Of a DNA stretch of 64,000 nt, positions 17,579 to 26,397 are shown piece after piece. Position 1 is the first letter of the stretch; every line of letters begins with the position of its first letter. The notes beneath the pieces were generated by a model. That model had not been told where the DNA came from, did not search any database, and saw nothing but the letters and a program-made list of their open reading frames with translations. The position numbers were made by a program, and so were the translations under genes. This DNA comes from Pyruvatibacter sp. (GTDB lineage Bacteria; Pseudomonadota; Alphaproteobacteria; CGMCC-115125), in NCBI RefSeq assembly GCF_040219635.1, contig NZ_JAVJSC010000003.1, positions 754,501 to 818,500 on the forward strand. Reading direction: 5' to 3'.

Positions 17579-17598
17579 AAATGACTTATGGTCATTTA
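17578..17598. promoter_or_regulatory. Perfect inverted repeat, operator-like, upstream of the aldo/keto reductase
   Basis: TAAATGAC and GTCATTTA flank a five-base centre (TTATG). The site overlaps the stop codon of the upstream metallopeptidase gene and touches the reductase ribosome site. The eight-base arms and 21-bp footprint fit a TetR- or MarR-type repressor site. No regulator gene is adjacent. Confidence 0.55.
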
Positions 17599-18390
17599 GA
17601 TAGACGCTGCACCAAAGCGATGCAAGGCCGCGCCGTTCTCGGTCAGCCAGATTTTTGCCCGGTCTATGTCGTCAATGCGCGTGCGCACCAACGCCCAGAA
17701 GCGCGGCCCGTGATTGTGCTCAATCAGGTGGGCGGCTTCGTGCGCGGCCACATAATCCAGCGCATAGGGCGGTGCGAAAATCAGCCGCCAGGAATAATTG
17801 ATGACCCGCGATGTAGAGCATGAGCCCCACCGGCTGGCGGTGTCGCGCAGGGTGATGCGTGCGGGGGCTGTGCCAAAGGCGGCAGCGTGCGCCAGGGTCG
17901 CCTGCGTCAGGTCGTGGCGGGCCTCCCGCTTGAGCCAGTCAGCAACCCGGCGGCTGATATGCGCCTTATCGCCGGAGACGATGAGGCGGGGTGCCACATT
18001 ATCCTGCGCAAAAAGCGGCAGGTCAGGCTCTGTGTTCATGCAATGCGCCTCGGCACGCACGGGCGCCCGCGCCTTGCCGGATGCATCATGCGTGATCTGA
18101 TGCCCGATCCCACGCACGGGAACGATTGCCCCGTCCGCAAACGGCACCGGGTCCGGCAACGCGTCCAGCCGTTCGGCAATCCAGCTTTCGTGCTGGCGGG
18201 CAAAGGTCAGAGCCTTTGCAAACCCGCGTGCGGTAGGGCTGGTGATGGTCACCTCGCGGGCAACGGGGTCCACCTTGAGGATCATCCGACGCGCCCGCTT
18301 GTTGGCGCGCAGCACCACGGGCACCTCGCGCCCGGCCACCTCAATGGTGGTGGGCAAAACTGCGCCGGTACTGGTCAGGGCCTTGTTCAC
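17596..18390 (-). CDS. YgjP-type M48-like zinc metallopeptidase
   Basis: A 264-residue member of the YgjP/DUF45 metallopeptidase family. The zinc motif reads AAHEAAHLIEHNHGPRFW, a HExxH with a third His after five residues. The preceding family segment RWGSCSTSRVINYSWRL is also present. The N-terminal segment RRMILKVDPVAREVTITSP is typical. The start is GTG 18390 and no strong ribosome site is visible. It has no signal peptide, so it should be cytoplasmic. It lies just upstream of the aldo/keto reductase gene on the same strand. The physiological substrate is unknown. Confidence 0.9.
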   Translation of the reverse strand: MNKALTSTGAVLPTTIEVAGREVPVVLRANKRARRMILKVDPVAREVTITSPTARGFAKALTFARQHESWIAERLDALPDPVPFADGAIVPVRGIGHQITHDASGKARAPVRAEAHCMNTEPDLPLFAQDNVAPRLIVSGDKAHISRRVADWLKREARHDLTQATLAHAAAFGTAPARITLRDTASRWGSCSTSRVINYSWRLIFAPPYALDYVAAHEAAHLIEHNHGPRFWALVRTRIDDIDRAKIWLTENGAALHRFGAASI

Positions 18391-18475
18391 GCGGGGGCTG
18401 CCATTATGGTTTGCACAGGAACTGTACGGAATCTGTACAGAATCAATTTCACACTACACCGCAAGGATACGCTTA

Positions 18476-18898
18476 ATGAGCCCGCCACGCTTTCACCTGG
18501 CGTTCCCGGTTGATGATCTCGCCCGCGCCCGCACATTTTACGGCGATTTGCTTGGCTGTGCGCAAGGCCGCTCATCAGACGACTGGGTGGATTTCAATTT
18601 CCACGGCCACCAGATCGTTGCCCATCTCGCCCCTGCCGAATGCGCTCCGGCGGCAACCAATGCGGTGGATGGTGACGCTGTGCCCGTCCGCCATTTTGGG
18701 CTGATACTGGACTGGCAGGCGTGGGAAGCCCTTGCACAACGCCTGCGCGCTGCAAACACGCAGTTCATCATCGAACCGCATGTGCGCTTTGCCGGTCAGC
18801 CCGGCGAACAGGCGACGATGTTTTTGCAGGACCCGGCGGGCAACGCCCTTGAGTTCAAGGCATTTCGTGATGATGCAGATATTTTCGCAACAAGCTAA
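18476..18898 (+). CDS. VOC-family (glyoxalase/bleomycin-resistance-like) protein
   Basis: A 140-residue vicinal-oxygen-chelate fold protein. The N-terminal RFHLAFPVDDLARARTFYGDLLGC and the C-terminal MFLQDPAGNALEFKAFRD carry the usual metal-ligand His and Glu of the fold. The open frame extends upstream to 18242, but ATG 18476, with AAGGAT upstream, gives the normal length. The last codons overlap the 3' end of the convergent SCO gene by four bases. The reaction cannot be assigned. Confidence 0.9.
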   Translation: MSPPRFHLAFPVDDLARARTFYGDLLGCAQGRSSDDWVDFNFHGHQIVAHLAPAECAPAATNAVDGDAVPVRHFGLILDWQAWEALAQRLRAANTQFIIEPHVRFAGQPGEQATMFLQDPAGNALEFKAFRDDADIFATS

Positions 18899-19518
18899 AG
18901 AAACTGGCGCAGGCGCGCGGCCATACGGTCAGGCAAGGTTTCATGGGTGAAGTTGGCCAGAAACGTGCCGTCCTCACCCATCAGATATACGACAGACGAA
19001 TGGTCCATCGTGTAGCCACCGCTTGATGCCGGGTCCTCGACCTTGCGGAAATACACCTTGTAGGCTTTGGCAGTGGCTGCAATCTGCTCCGGCGTGCCGG
19101 TCAGCCCCACGAAGTTGTCGCCAAAATGATTGACGTAGGCCGCCATGGTTTCCACGTCGTCGCGTTCAGGGTCCACGGTGATAAACACCGGGGTAATCGC
19201 ATCGGCATCCTCACCCAGTTCTTCCAGCGCCACGGCCATCACCTGCAGGGCGGTGGGGCACACATCAGGGCAGAACGTAAAGCCGAAATAGACCAGCGTC
19301 TTGCGACCCTCGAAGTCTGCTTGCGTCACAGCTTTCCCCGTATGATCAACCAGTGAAAACGGGCCGCCGATATTAGGTACACCAGTGCTGCGAACCGGCG
19401 CGGATTTGGCAGCGCTTTGCCCCTGCGGTGAGGAAAAACCGCCGGTTGCTAGCAAGCCAATCCCCGTGAGGGCAATGGTGGCAGTGGCGGCAATGGAGAC
19501 GATCAACAGGCGGTTCAT
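18895..19518 (-). CDS. SCO1/SenC-family copper chaperone
   Basis: A 207-residue membrane-anchored thioredoxin-fold protein used in CuA-site assembly of cytochrome c oxidase. An N-terminal span (LLIVSIAATATIALTGIGLLATGG) anchors it facing the periplasm. The copper ligands are the CPDVC motif in GFTFCPDVCPTAL and the distal His in TMDHSSVVYLM. In Rhodobacter the homologue senC sits beside regA/regB; here regB begins 3.7 kb away, so the cluster is loosened. Confidence 0.95.
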   Translation of the reverse strand: MNRLLIVSIAATATIALTGIGLLATGGFSSPQGQSAAKSAPVRSTGVPNIGGPFSLVDHTGKAVTQADFEGRKTLVYFGFTFCPDVCPTALQVMAVALEELGEDADAITPVFITVDPERDDVETMAAYVNHFGDNFVGLTGTPEQIAATAKAYKVYFRKVEDPASSGGYTMDHSSVVYLMGEDGTFLANFTHETLPDRMAARLRQFL

Positions 19519-19672
19519 GGTACGTTCAGCCTCACAGGGTCACGATCACATTTCACTATGCGCCCGCCGGGTGCTTGACGTGGTGAAACGTCATGGCTTT
19601 AACAGCGGGCAGACGGGCACTCCAATCAGCGACCCGCCACACCAAAGACTATAACCAACAGGCCATCGGATC

Positions 19673-20275
19673 ATGCAGACCAAGCGTCGCACACACAAAA
19701 GTAATCAGTCTCGCCCCGGCACGGTAGTGATTGTGGCCCTCACATTCATTGCGTCCGCACTTTTTGTGTCAGCCCCCGCATCCGCCCAGCTTGTGGCGGA
19801 AAACGACATGATAATCGCCGTGCGCAGCGGTGATGTCGCGCGGGTTGAAGAACAGTTTCTGGCGGGTCTTTCCGCTAATGAGCGCAGCATCCGCACGGTG
19901 CCGGCCCTCATTGAAGCGGTGACGGCAGGCAGCAAGGATGTGGTGGCGCTGCTGCTTGAGCGCGGCGCACGCGTGAACACGACACCCATTCGTGCCAACC
20001 AGACCGCCCTTGAAGCGGCGGTCCGCACCAACCGCATGGACATTGCCCAATTGCTGATTGATGCCGGAGCCGACGTGGACAAGGCAGGCACAGACAATGA
20101 AACCCCATTGATGATCGCCGCCAAACTTGGCCACACCAATATGGTGCAGTTGCTGATTGACGCCGGTGCCTACCTCAACGACACCGACAATACCGGCCGC
20201 ACCCCGCTTATGCTGGCGGTCGAGCGCCGCCACCGCAGCACGGTTGAGGTGCTGGAGGCTGCCGGAGCCCAGTAG
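19673..20275 (+). CDS. Secreted/periplasmic ankyrin-repeat protein
   Basis: A 200-residue protein with a signal peptide ending ...VSAPASA-Q, followed by about five ankyrin repeats (for example DVVALLLERGARVNT, DIAQLLIDAGADVDKAG, NMVQLLIDAGAYLNDTD, STVEVLEAAGAQ). Ankyrin repeats mediate protein binding. In bacteria, exported proteins of this type are often linked to oxidative stress or catalase-type partners, but none lies nearby. The gene is divergent from the SCO gene across 154 bases. Confidence 0.9.
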   Translation: MQTKRRTHKSNQSRPGTVVIVALTFIASALFVSAPASAQLVAENDMIIAVRSGDVARVEEQFLAGLSANERSIRTVPALIEAVTAGSKDVVALLLERGARVNTTPIRANQTALEAAVRTNRMDIAQLLIDAGADVDKAGTDNETPLMIAAKLGHTNMVQLLIDAGAYLNDTDNTGRTPLMLAVERRHRSTVEVLEAAGAQ

Positions 20276-20336
20276 GCAGATGCAGCGCAGCAGGCACCAG
20301 GCGCTGGTTTCGTGAGCCCTTGCCTGTGTGCGCGCA

Positions 20337-21452
20337 ATGCGTATATCCCCAAGCATGGATCGCAAATGGCCGGTGATCGGCAAACAGACACCGGTAGCCA
20401 AAGGGCAGCCCCAAAACGGCGCTGACAAAACGCCTTGGCATCATTTGCCTGACGGGCGTTTTCGCAACCCGCCGGGCAGCCCCAACCGCACTGCGGGCCT
20501 CAGGGACATGCTGCCCTTCATGGAGCGCATGTTCCGCCACAGCTTTCGTGATATTGAGATTCCCGACCACCACGTGGTGCCGCGCGAACAGGCGCGTGGT
20601 GCCCTCAACAAGGCGCTTGCGCCGGGCAACGCAGACCGTGGCGTTGTCACGTGGCTGGGTCATGCCTCTTTTTTGCTGCGCATCGGCGGCAAGACAATTC
20701 TGACGGACCCCTACCTCACCACCTATGCAGGCCCCGTCGGCTTTGGCCCCAGGCGCTACGTGCCGTCAGGCATCGCCGTGCGCGACCTGCCGCCCATTGA
20801 TGTGCTGGCAATCAGCCACAACCACTATGACCATCTGGACGAAACAGCCCTGCACCGCCTGCCCGGCAAGGACACCATGACTGTTGTGGCGCCGTTGGGG
20901 CTGGGCGATTTTTTCCGCGAGCGCGGGTTCCGGTTTGTGGTGGATATGGACTGGTATCAGTCGCTGACGCTCAACGACCTCACCATCAAGGCGCTGCCGT
21001 GCATTCACTGGTCACGGCGCTCCGGCCTCGACACCAACAGGTCACTGTGGGCAGCGTTCTCCTTTGAGGGGCCCCAAGGCCGTGTGTTCTTTGGCGGTGA
21101 CACAGCCTATGGCCCTGTCTTTGAGGAAATAGGCACCCGCGAAGGCCCATTTGATCTGGCGCTGATCGGCATCGGTGCCTACGAGCCGCGCGCCATCATG
21201 AAGGCCAGCCACGCCAACCCGGAAGAAGCCGTGCAGATCGGCATTGATATTGGTGCACGCACATTGGTGGGTATGCATTGGGGCACCGTCATTCTCACCG
21301 AGGAGCCGCCGTTTGAGCCACCTGAACGGTTTGTGGCCGCAGGCCGCGAGCGCGGTTTTGCCGACGACGACATCTGGATCATGCGCATCGGTGAAACGCG
21401 CTTTTTGCCGTCGCGGCGGACTGACATTGATGGCCATGACGGCAACGACTAG
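20337..21452 (+). CDS. MBL-fold metallo-hydrolase (NAPE-PLD/UlaG-like)
   Basis: A roughly 371-residue metallo-beta-lactamase-fold hydrolase. The di-metal motif reads SHNHYDHLDE. Upstream is VTWLGHASFLLRIGGKTILTDPYLT, typical of the NAPE-PLD/UlaG group, and later ligands fit GGDTAYGPVF and VGMHWGT. In that group substrates are phosphodiesters or lactones; the actual one is unknown. The start is uncertain: GTG 20328, ATG 20337 and ATG 20355 share the frame and none has a clear ribosome site. ATG 20337 is given as a compromise. Confidence 0.88.
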   Translation: MRISPSMDRKWPVIGKQTPVAKGQPQNGADKTPWHHLPDGRFRNPPGSPNRTAGLRDMLPFMERMFRHSFRDIEIPDHHVVPREQARGALNKALAPGNADRGVVTWLGHASFLLRIGGKTILTDPYLTTYAGPVGFGPRRYVPSGIAVRDLPPIDVLAISHNHYDHLDETALHRLPGKDTMTVVAPLGLGDFFRERGFRFVVDMDWYQSLTLNDLTIKALPCIHWSRRSGLDTNRSLWAAFSFEGPQGRVFFGGDTAYGPVFEEIGTREGPFDLALIGIGAYEPRAIMKASHANPEEAVQIGIDIGARTLVGMHWGTVILTEEPPFEPPERFVAAGRERGFADDDIWIMRIGETRFLPSRRTDIDGHDGND

Positions 21453-21467
21453 CGCTCGTTTCGCTGG

Positions 21468-22361
21468 TTATTCCCCAATCGTCAGCAACATGCCGCGCTC
21501 TTTGGCAGCGCGCAGAAACGCCATGAAAATGACGTAACCACCGGCAAAAAACACAACATTGAGAGCCGCCGCAAAGGCCAGCCGGCTCCAGTCAATCACG
21601 CCGTCAAACAAAATGCTCCGCATACCCTCAAATACATATGTCGGTGGCAGACACAGCGCGATGGCTTCAAGCCAGCCGGGCATCACACTGACCGGGTAAT
21701 AGATGCCGCACAGCGGCACGAAAATAAACGGCACTGCCCAGGCCAGGCTTTCAGCCCCCAGTCCGTTGCGCAGAATGATGCCGGTCACAACCAGCGCCAC
21801 CGCCCAGCCAAACACAACCAGGTTGGCAAAGAACGCCACCAGCGCAATACCCAACTCAAAAAGGTTGAACCCGAAAAACCACACGGCGATCAGCAGCGCC
21901 GGTGCCATGCCGATGATCGTGCGGATGATACTCATGCCAACAAGTGCGGTAACAAACTCAACAGGTCTCAATGGCGACACCATGAGATGCCCGAAATTGC
22001 GGCTCCACATCTCTTCAAAAAATGAAATTGTAAAGCCAAGCTGGCCGCGAAACATCAGCTCCCACAGCAAGACCGATCCCACTAGCACCCCGCCTGCCAT
22101 GGCAAACACGTCTGTTGTTTCCGCCAGAAAGGTTTGCAGAAACCCCCACATGACAAGGTTCATGCTCGGCCAGTAACCAAGCTCAAGCAGGCGCGGCCAC
22201 GACCCGCGCAGCAGATACCAGTAACGCAACACCATGGCGCCGATGCGGGCAAACGAAAACGCCGGGTTGGCGCGGGTGATCGGCGGCAGACGGGTGGCCG
22301 TGCTGGTGGGTGTGCTGGTGCCCGTGCTCGTTGGTGTGCGGTGTGTGTCCGGAACGCTCAT
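21468..22361 (-). CDS. ABC-2 type transporter permease
   Basis: A 297-residue membrane protein with about six spans. It contains family-typical stretches such as LFRGQLGFTISFFEEMWSRNFGHLMVSPLRPVEFV and FVPLCGIYYPVSVMPGWLEAIALCLPPTYVFEGMRSILFDG, which match exporters of the ABC-2 (NodJ/DrrB-like) group. The N-terminal 25 residues are Thr-rich (TSTGTSTPTSTAT). Its ATG overlaps the stop of the ATPase gene by four bases, so translation is coupled. The cargo is unknown. Confidence 0.92.
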   Translation of the reverse strand: MSVPDTHRTPTSTGTSTPTSTATRLPPITRANPAFSFARIGAMVLRYWYLLRGSWPRLLELGYWPSMNLVMWGFLQTFLAETTDVFAMAGGVLVGSVLLWELMFRGQLGFTISFFEEMWSRNFGHLMVSPLRPVEFVTALVGMSIIRTIIGMAPALLIAVWFFGFNLFELGIALVAFFANLVVFGWAVALVVTGIILRNGLGAESLAWAVPFIFVPLCGIYYPVSVMPGWLEAIALCLPPTYVFEGMRSILFDGVIDWSRLAFAAALNVVFFAGGYVIFMAFLRAAKERGMLLTIGE

Positions 22362-23134
22362 GACACGGATCCTTGCAGTTCGGCGGCGCGGATGCCTGTG
22401 CCGCGCGCCACATCCAGAAACACGTCCTCAAGTTTTGTGCGGCCATAGCGGCCCAGCAACTCAGCCGGACTGCCACGGTCAACGATGCGGCCTTTGGTCA
22501 TCATCAACACCTGGTCGGCCAGCCGCTCTACCTCGCCCATATTGTGAGAAGCCAGCAGAATACTTGCGCCGGTGCGCGCCTTGTAGGCTTCGAAATAGCC
22601 GCGCACCCAATCCGCCGTATCCGGATCAAGTGAGGCTGTGGGTTCATCCAGCAGCAACAGTTCCGGTTCATTGATAAGTGCCTTCGCCAGTCCGACGCGG
22701 GTTTTCTGCCCGGCTGACAGCTTGCCTGACGGCCGGTCGAGGAACTCCGTCAACGCCAGATCATCCGCGATTGCCAGCACCCGCTCGCGCACATGGTCTA
22801 GGCCGTAGAGACGTGCATACACCGTGAGATTTTCCCGCACGGTCAGTCGCATGGGCATGTCCACATAGGGGCTTTCAAAGTTCATCAGCGCGTTGGCCTG
22901 CCGCCGGTGCGTTGTCAGATCAAAGCCAAGCGCGTGCAGTGTGCCGCTGCTGGGTGTCACCAGTCCCAGAATCATTGCAATGGTCGTGGTCTTGCCTGCG
23001 CCGTTGCCGCCCAGCAAGGCCAGGGTGCCGCCGCGTTCCATCGTGAAGCTCACACCATCCACCGCCACCACGTTGCCGTAGTGTTTCACCAGGTTGGCGA
23101 CGTCAAGTGCGGGTGTGTCGGGTGGGTGTGACAT
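22358..23134 (-). CDS. ABC transporter ATP-binding protein
   Basis: A 258-residue ABC ATPase driving the adjacent ABC-2 permease. Walker A GGNGAGKTTT, signature LSAGQKTRVGLAKAL, Walker B LLLLDEPTASLD and the switch His in LLASHNMGEV are all present. The frame is open to 23281, but ATG 23134 (MSHPPDTPALDVANLVKHYG) gives a normal N-terminus. The gene is divergent from regB across 92 bases. Confidence 0.93.
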   Translation of the reverse strand: MSHPPDTPALDVANLVKHYGNVVAVDGVSFTMERGGTLALLGGNGAGKTTTIAMILGLVTPSSGTLHALGFDLTTHRRQANALMNFESPYVDMPMRLTVRENLTVYARLYGLDHVRERVLAIADDLALTEFLDRPSGKLSAGQKTRVGLAKALINEPELLLLDEPTASLDPDTADWVRGYFEAYKARTGASILLASHNMGEVERLADQVLMMTKGRIVDRGSPAELLGRYGRTKLEDVFLDVARGTGIRAAELQGSVS

Positions 23135-23226
23135 GCAGTCTCCGTCAGCGGGCAAACAGGTGGTACAAGTGTCTATACTCCTGATGTCGCCTCTTGCGCG
23201 ACCACCAAAGAGGTTTTGTTGTACCC

Positions 23227-24630
23227 ATGGCAGCAGACAATCAACTGCTGGCGCCCGACGCCCCTGAACGCGGCGGTGCATTGGCGCGCGCGGTGACGGA
23301 TATTTTCGAGGCCGGGCGGCTGCGGCTTCAAACGCTTATTTTGTTGCGCTGGCTTGCGGTCGGCGGCCAGCTTGCGGCGGTGTTGTTCACAGCCTTCGTG
23401 TTGAACTTCGACCTGCCGCTTGAACTGTGCCTTGGTGCCATTGCAGCATCTGCCTGGCTCAACATCATTTTGGCGCTGCGTTACCCCGCACCACGCCGGC
23501 TGGGTGAAACAGAAGCAGCGCTGTATCTGGCCTATGACATTTTGCAGCTTGCGGTGCTGCTCTATCTGACGGGCGGCCTGGAAAACCCGTTCGCATTCCT
23601 GTTCCTCGTGCCGGTAACTATTTCGGCAACCACCTTGTCTTTGCGCGCCACCATGTGGCTGGCAGCGCTTGCCTTTGTGGCCATCACTTTACTGGGCCCG
23701 TTTCACCTGCCGTTGCCGTGGTTTGCAGGTGAGGAAGTGAAACTGCCGCCGCTGTGGATTCTCGGCATGTGGGTGGCGCTCGTACTGGGGTTGGCGTTCA
23801 TGGCGGCGTATGCGTTCAGGGTTGCGCGCGAAGGGCGACGCATGGCGGCAGCGTTGTCTGCGACACAACTGGTGTTGGCGCGCGAGCAGCGGCTGTCAGC
23901 GCTCGACGGATTGGCGGCAGCCGCGGCCCATGAACTGGGCACACCGCTGGCCACCATCACACTTGTGACCAAGGAAATGAAACGCGACGCTGCCCCAGGC
24001 ACCGACCCCGCGATGCTTGAGGATCTTGATCTGCTGCACAGCCAGGCCGAGCGGTGCCGCGATATTCTGGCAACGCTCAGTATGCGCAGCGAGGCGGGAG
24101 ACGAAATGCACGCGCGCATGTCGCTGGCCGTTTTGCTGGACGAAGCTGCGGGCCCGTTCCGCGACAGGGGCTGCGACATTGCCATCGAGTTGTCGCCACA
24201 AAGCGGTGCCGATGCAGGCGAGCCCCCTGATTTTGTCCGCCGCACGGAGATCCTCTATGCGTTGCGCAATCTCATCGAAAACGCCGTTGCCTTCGCCAAG
24301 AGCCACGTCACGGTGAGCGCCCGCTGGTGGGCGGACACGGTGGAAATTGCCATCACCGATGACGGGCCGGGATTTTCGCCCGATATCATCGACCAGCTTG
24401 GCGAGCCCTATGTTTCCACCCGCCGCACCGTACCCGGCGAACATGCCCCCGACAGTGCAGTTGATGGCGGCGGGATGGGGCTGGGCTTTTTTATCGCCAA
24501 AACGCTGGTCGAGCGCAGCGGCGCACGCCTCATTGCCGCCAACCGTACGCGCGGCCAGCGCGGTGCGGTCGTGCGGCTGGTGTGGCCGCGGGCAATGATT
24601 GAAGCACCGAGGAGCGAGTTAACCCATTGA
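23227..24630 (+). CDS. regB: Redox-sensing histidine kinase RegB/PrrB/ActS
   Basis: A 467-residue sensor kinase with six predicted N-terminal spans. The quinone-sensing motif GGLENPFAFLFLVPVTIS (about residues 117-133) is present. The H-box is AAAAHELGTPLATI with His235. The redox-active cysteine position is kept (Cys277 in SQAERCRDILATL). ATP-binding boxes read NLIENAV, DDGPGF and GGGMGLGFFIAKTL. In relatives it signals respiratory redox state to RegA to control respiration, carbon and nitrogen genes. ATG 23227 is chosen over the longer frame from 23194. regA follows after 172 bases. Confidence 0.95.
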   Translation: MAADNQLLAPDAPERGGALARAVTDIFEAGRLRLQTLILLRWLAVGGQLAAVLFTAFVLNFDLPLELCLGAIAASAWLNIILALRYPAPRRLGETEAALYLAYDILQLAVLLYLTGGLENPFAFLFLVPVTISATTLSLRATMWLAALAFVAITLLGPFHLPLPWFAGEEVKLPPLWILGMWVALVLGLAFMAAYAFRVAREGRRMAAALSATQLVLAREQRLSALDGLAAAAAHELGTPLATITLVTKEMKRDAAPGTDPAMLEDLDLLHSQAERCRDILATLSMRSEAGDEMHARMSLAVLLDEAAGPFRDRGCDIAIELSPQSGADAGEPPDFVRRTEILYALRNLIENAVAFAKSHVTVSARWWADTVEIAITDDGPGFSPDIIDQLGEPYVSTRRTVPGEHAPDSAVDGGGMGLGFFIAKTLVERSGARLIAANRTRGQRGAVVRLVWPRAMIEAPRSELTH

Positions 24631-24802
24631 AAATTCATGGATATAGGTCCGGAATAGCGCCAAATCTGCTTTGATTTCGGGCTCAACTGCGCCATATATC
24701 GGGGTGAATGAAAGTGCATGACGCGTGTGCGGCCCCCCAAGTCTGCCAGGAAGCCCGCAACCTCAGAAGCCGAAACCTCAGAAGCCCGCAAAGGTGCCAG
24801 TG

Positions 24803-25384
24803 ATGAATATGCCGGACAATGTCGATACCCAGCGTGATACGACGCGAGTTGATGCGTTGGCCGACAAGTCCCTGTTGATTGTTGATGACGATCAGCCGTT
24901 TCTGACGCGTCTGGGCCGGGCGATGGAGCGACGCGGTTTTGAGGTGCGGCTTGCATCAAGCGTGGTCGAAGGCTTGAGCGAAGTGCGCAAACAGCCCCCG
25001 GCATTCGCCGTGGTTGACCTGCGCCTTGAAGACGGCACCGGGTTGGATGTGGTGCAGGCGCTGCATGGCGCCCGCGCAGATGCGCGCGCCATCATGCTGA
25101 CAGGCTATGGCAACATCACAACCGCAGTTGCCGCCGTAAAGCTTGGTGCCGTGGACTATCTGGCAAAGCCTGCGGATGCGGACGACGTGGAAGCAGCCTT
25201 GCTGGCCCAGCCGGATGCGTTGCCTGAGCCACCGGAGAACCCCATGTCCGCTGATCGTGTGCGGTGGGAACATATTCAGCGCGTTTATGAACTGTGCGGG
25301 CGCAACGTCTCAGAGACCGCGCGCCGCCTCAACATGCACCGACGCACCCTGCAGCGCATTCTGGCCAAGCGCTCACCCCGCTAG
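24803..25384 (+). CDS. regA: Response regulator RegA/PrrA/ActR
   Basis: A 193-residue two-domain response regulator. The receiver has the acidic pocket VDDDQPF, the phosphoacceptor Asp in AVVDLRLEDGTG, and MLTGYGNITTAVAAVKLGAVDYLAKPAD with the conserved Thr and Lys. A proline-rich linker (LPEPPENPMS) leads to the Fis-type helix-turn-helix GRNVSETARRLNMHRRTLQRILAKR, almost identical across the RegA family. The open frame begins at 24725, but that part is a short repeat-rich leader (CCTCAGAAGCC twice); ATG 24803 gives the usual length. It is the partner of RegB. Confidence 0.95.
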   Translation: MNMPDNVDTQRDTTRVDALADKSLLIVDDDQPFLTRLGRAMERRGFEVRLASSVVEGLSEVRKQPPAFAVVDLRLEDGTGLDVVQALHGARADARAIMLTGYGNITTAVAAVKLGAVDYLAKPADADDVEAALLAQPDALPEPPENPMSADRVRWEHIQRVYELCGRNVSETARRLNMHRRTLQRILAKRSPR

Positions 25385-25389
25385 GCGGC

Positions 25390-26376
25390 CTATCGGTATG
25401 GGTTGTCGGTTTCCAGATACGAGCGCACATACTCCGCCACACCATCTTCGAGTGACGTAGGTGTGCCGGTATAGCCCGCCGCGCGCAGCCGCTGCATGTC
25501 GGCCTGCGTAAAATACTGATACTTGTCGCGGATCGCCACCGGCGTATCGACGTACGAAATATCCGGCGTGCGGTTGAGGGCAGCAAACACCGCTGTTGCC
25601 AGATCCTTGAAGCTGCGCGCCTCGCCGGTGCCAACATTAAAAAGTCCGCTTACGGACGGTGTATCCAGAAGCCACGCGATGATCGCAGCACAGTCCTTCA
25701 CATACACGAAGTCGCGCAGTTGTCCGCCGTCCTCGTAGGCAGGGTTGTGTGAGCGGAACAGCTTTACTGTTTCACCCGCGCTGGCGGCCGGGTGAATATG
25801 CGCCACAACGCTCTTCTGGCCGCCCTTGTGATATTCGTTTGGCCCGTAAACATTGAAGAACTTGAGCCCCGCCCATTGCGGCGGTGTTCTGTCGCCTGCA
25901 GCCACGCGTCGGGCAATGCGCTGGTCCACCAGATGCTTTGACCAGCCATAGGCGTTGAGCGGCGCGAGAGTGCGCAGCGCATCCACGCTCATGTCATCAT
26001 CAAAGCCCGCCTCGCCATTCCCATAAGTTGCCGCCGATGAGGCATAAATGAATGGCGTTTGTGTGCGCGTGCACCAATCCCAAATGTCGTTGGTCAGGCG
26101 GATGTTGGAACGAACAATCAGGTCAACGTCAGTTTCAGTTGTTGATGATATGGCCCCCATGTGAATGACCGCCTCAATCGCATCGGCGTTGTCATCCAGA
26201 AATCTTGCCAGTGCTTCGGGCGCGATCACATCGTCGATGGCGCTGCTGGCAATGTTGCGCCACTTGTCACCGCTCTCCAGCCAGTCGCACACGACAAGCT
26301 GCGACCGCCTGCTTTCAGACAAATGCGCCAGAACGTTGGAGCCGATGAACCCGGCTCCGCCGGTAACAATAATCAT
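25390..26376 (-). CDS. hldD: ADP-L-glycero-D-manno-heptose-6-epimerase
   Basis: A 328-residue short-chain dehydrogenase-fold epimerase that makes the last step of ADP-L-glycero-D-manno-heptose for the LPS inner core. NAD-binding GGAGFIGSNV is at the N-terminus, the SSAATYG segment follows, and the catalytic Tyr/Lys pair lies in NAYGWSKHLVDQ. The HldD-typical KFFNVYGPNEYHKG is present. It lies 21 bases behind hldE on the same strand, forming a two-gene heptose operon. Confidence 0.95.
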   Translation of the reverse strand: MIIVTGGAGFIGSNVLAHLSESRRSQLVVCDWLESGDKWRNIASSAIDDVIAPEALARFLDDNADAIEAVIHMGAISSTTETDVDLIVRSNIRLTNDIWDWCTRTQTPFIYASSAATYGNGEAGFDDDMSVDALRTLAPLNAYGWSKHLVDQRIARRVAAGDRTPPQWAGLKFFNVYGPNEYHKGGQKSVVAHIHPAASAGETVKLFRSHNPAYEDGGQLRDFVYVKDCAAIIAWLLDTPSVSGLFNVGTGEARSFKDLATAVFAALNRTPDISYVDTPVAIRDKYQYFTQADMQRLRAAGYTGTPTSLEDGVAEYVRSYLETDNPYR

Positions 26377-26397
26377 GTGAAGCGTCTCATTCGAAAA

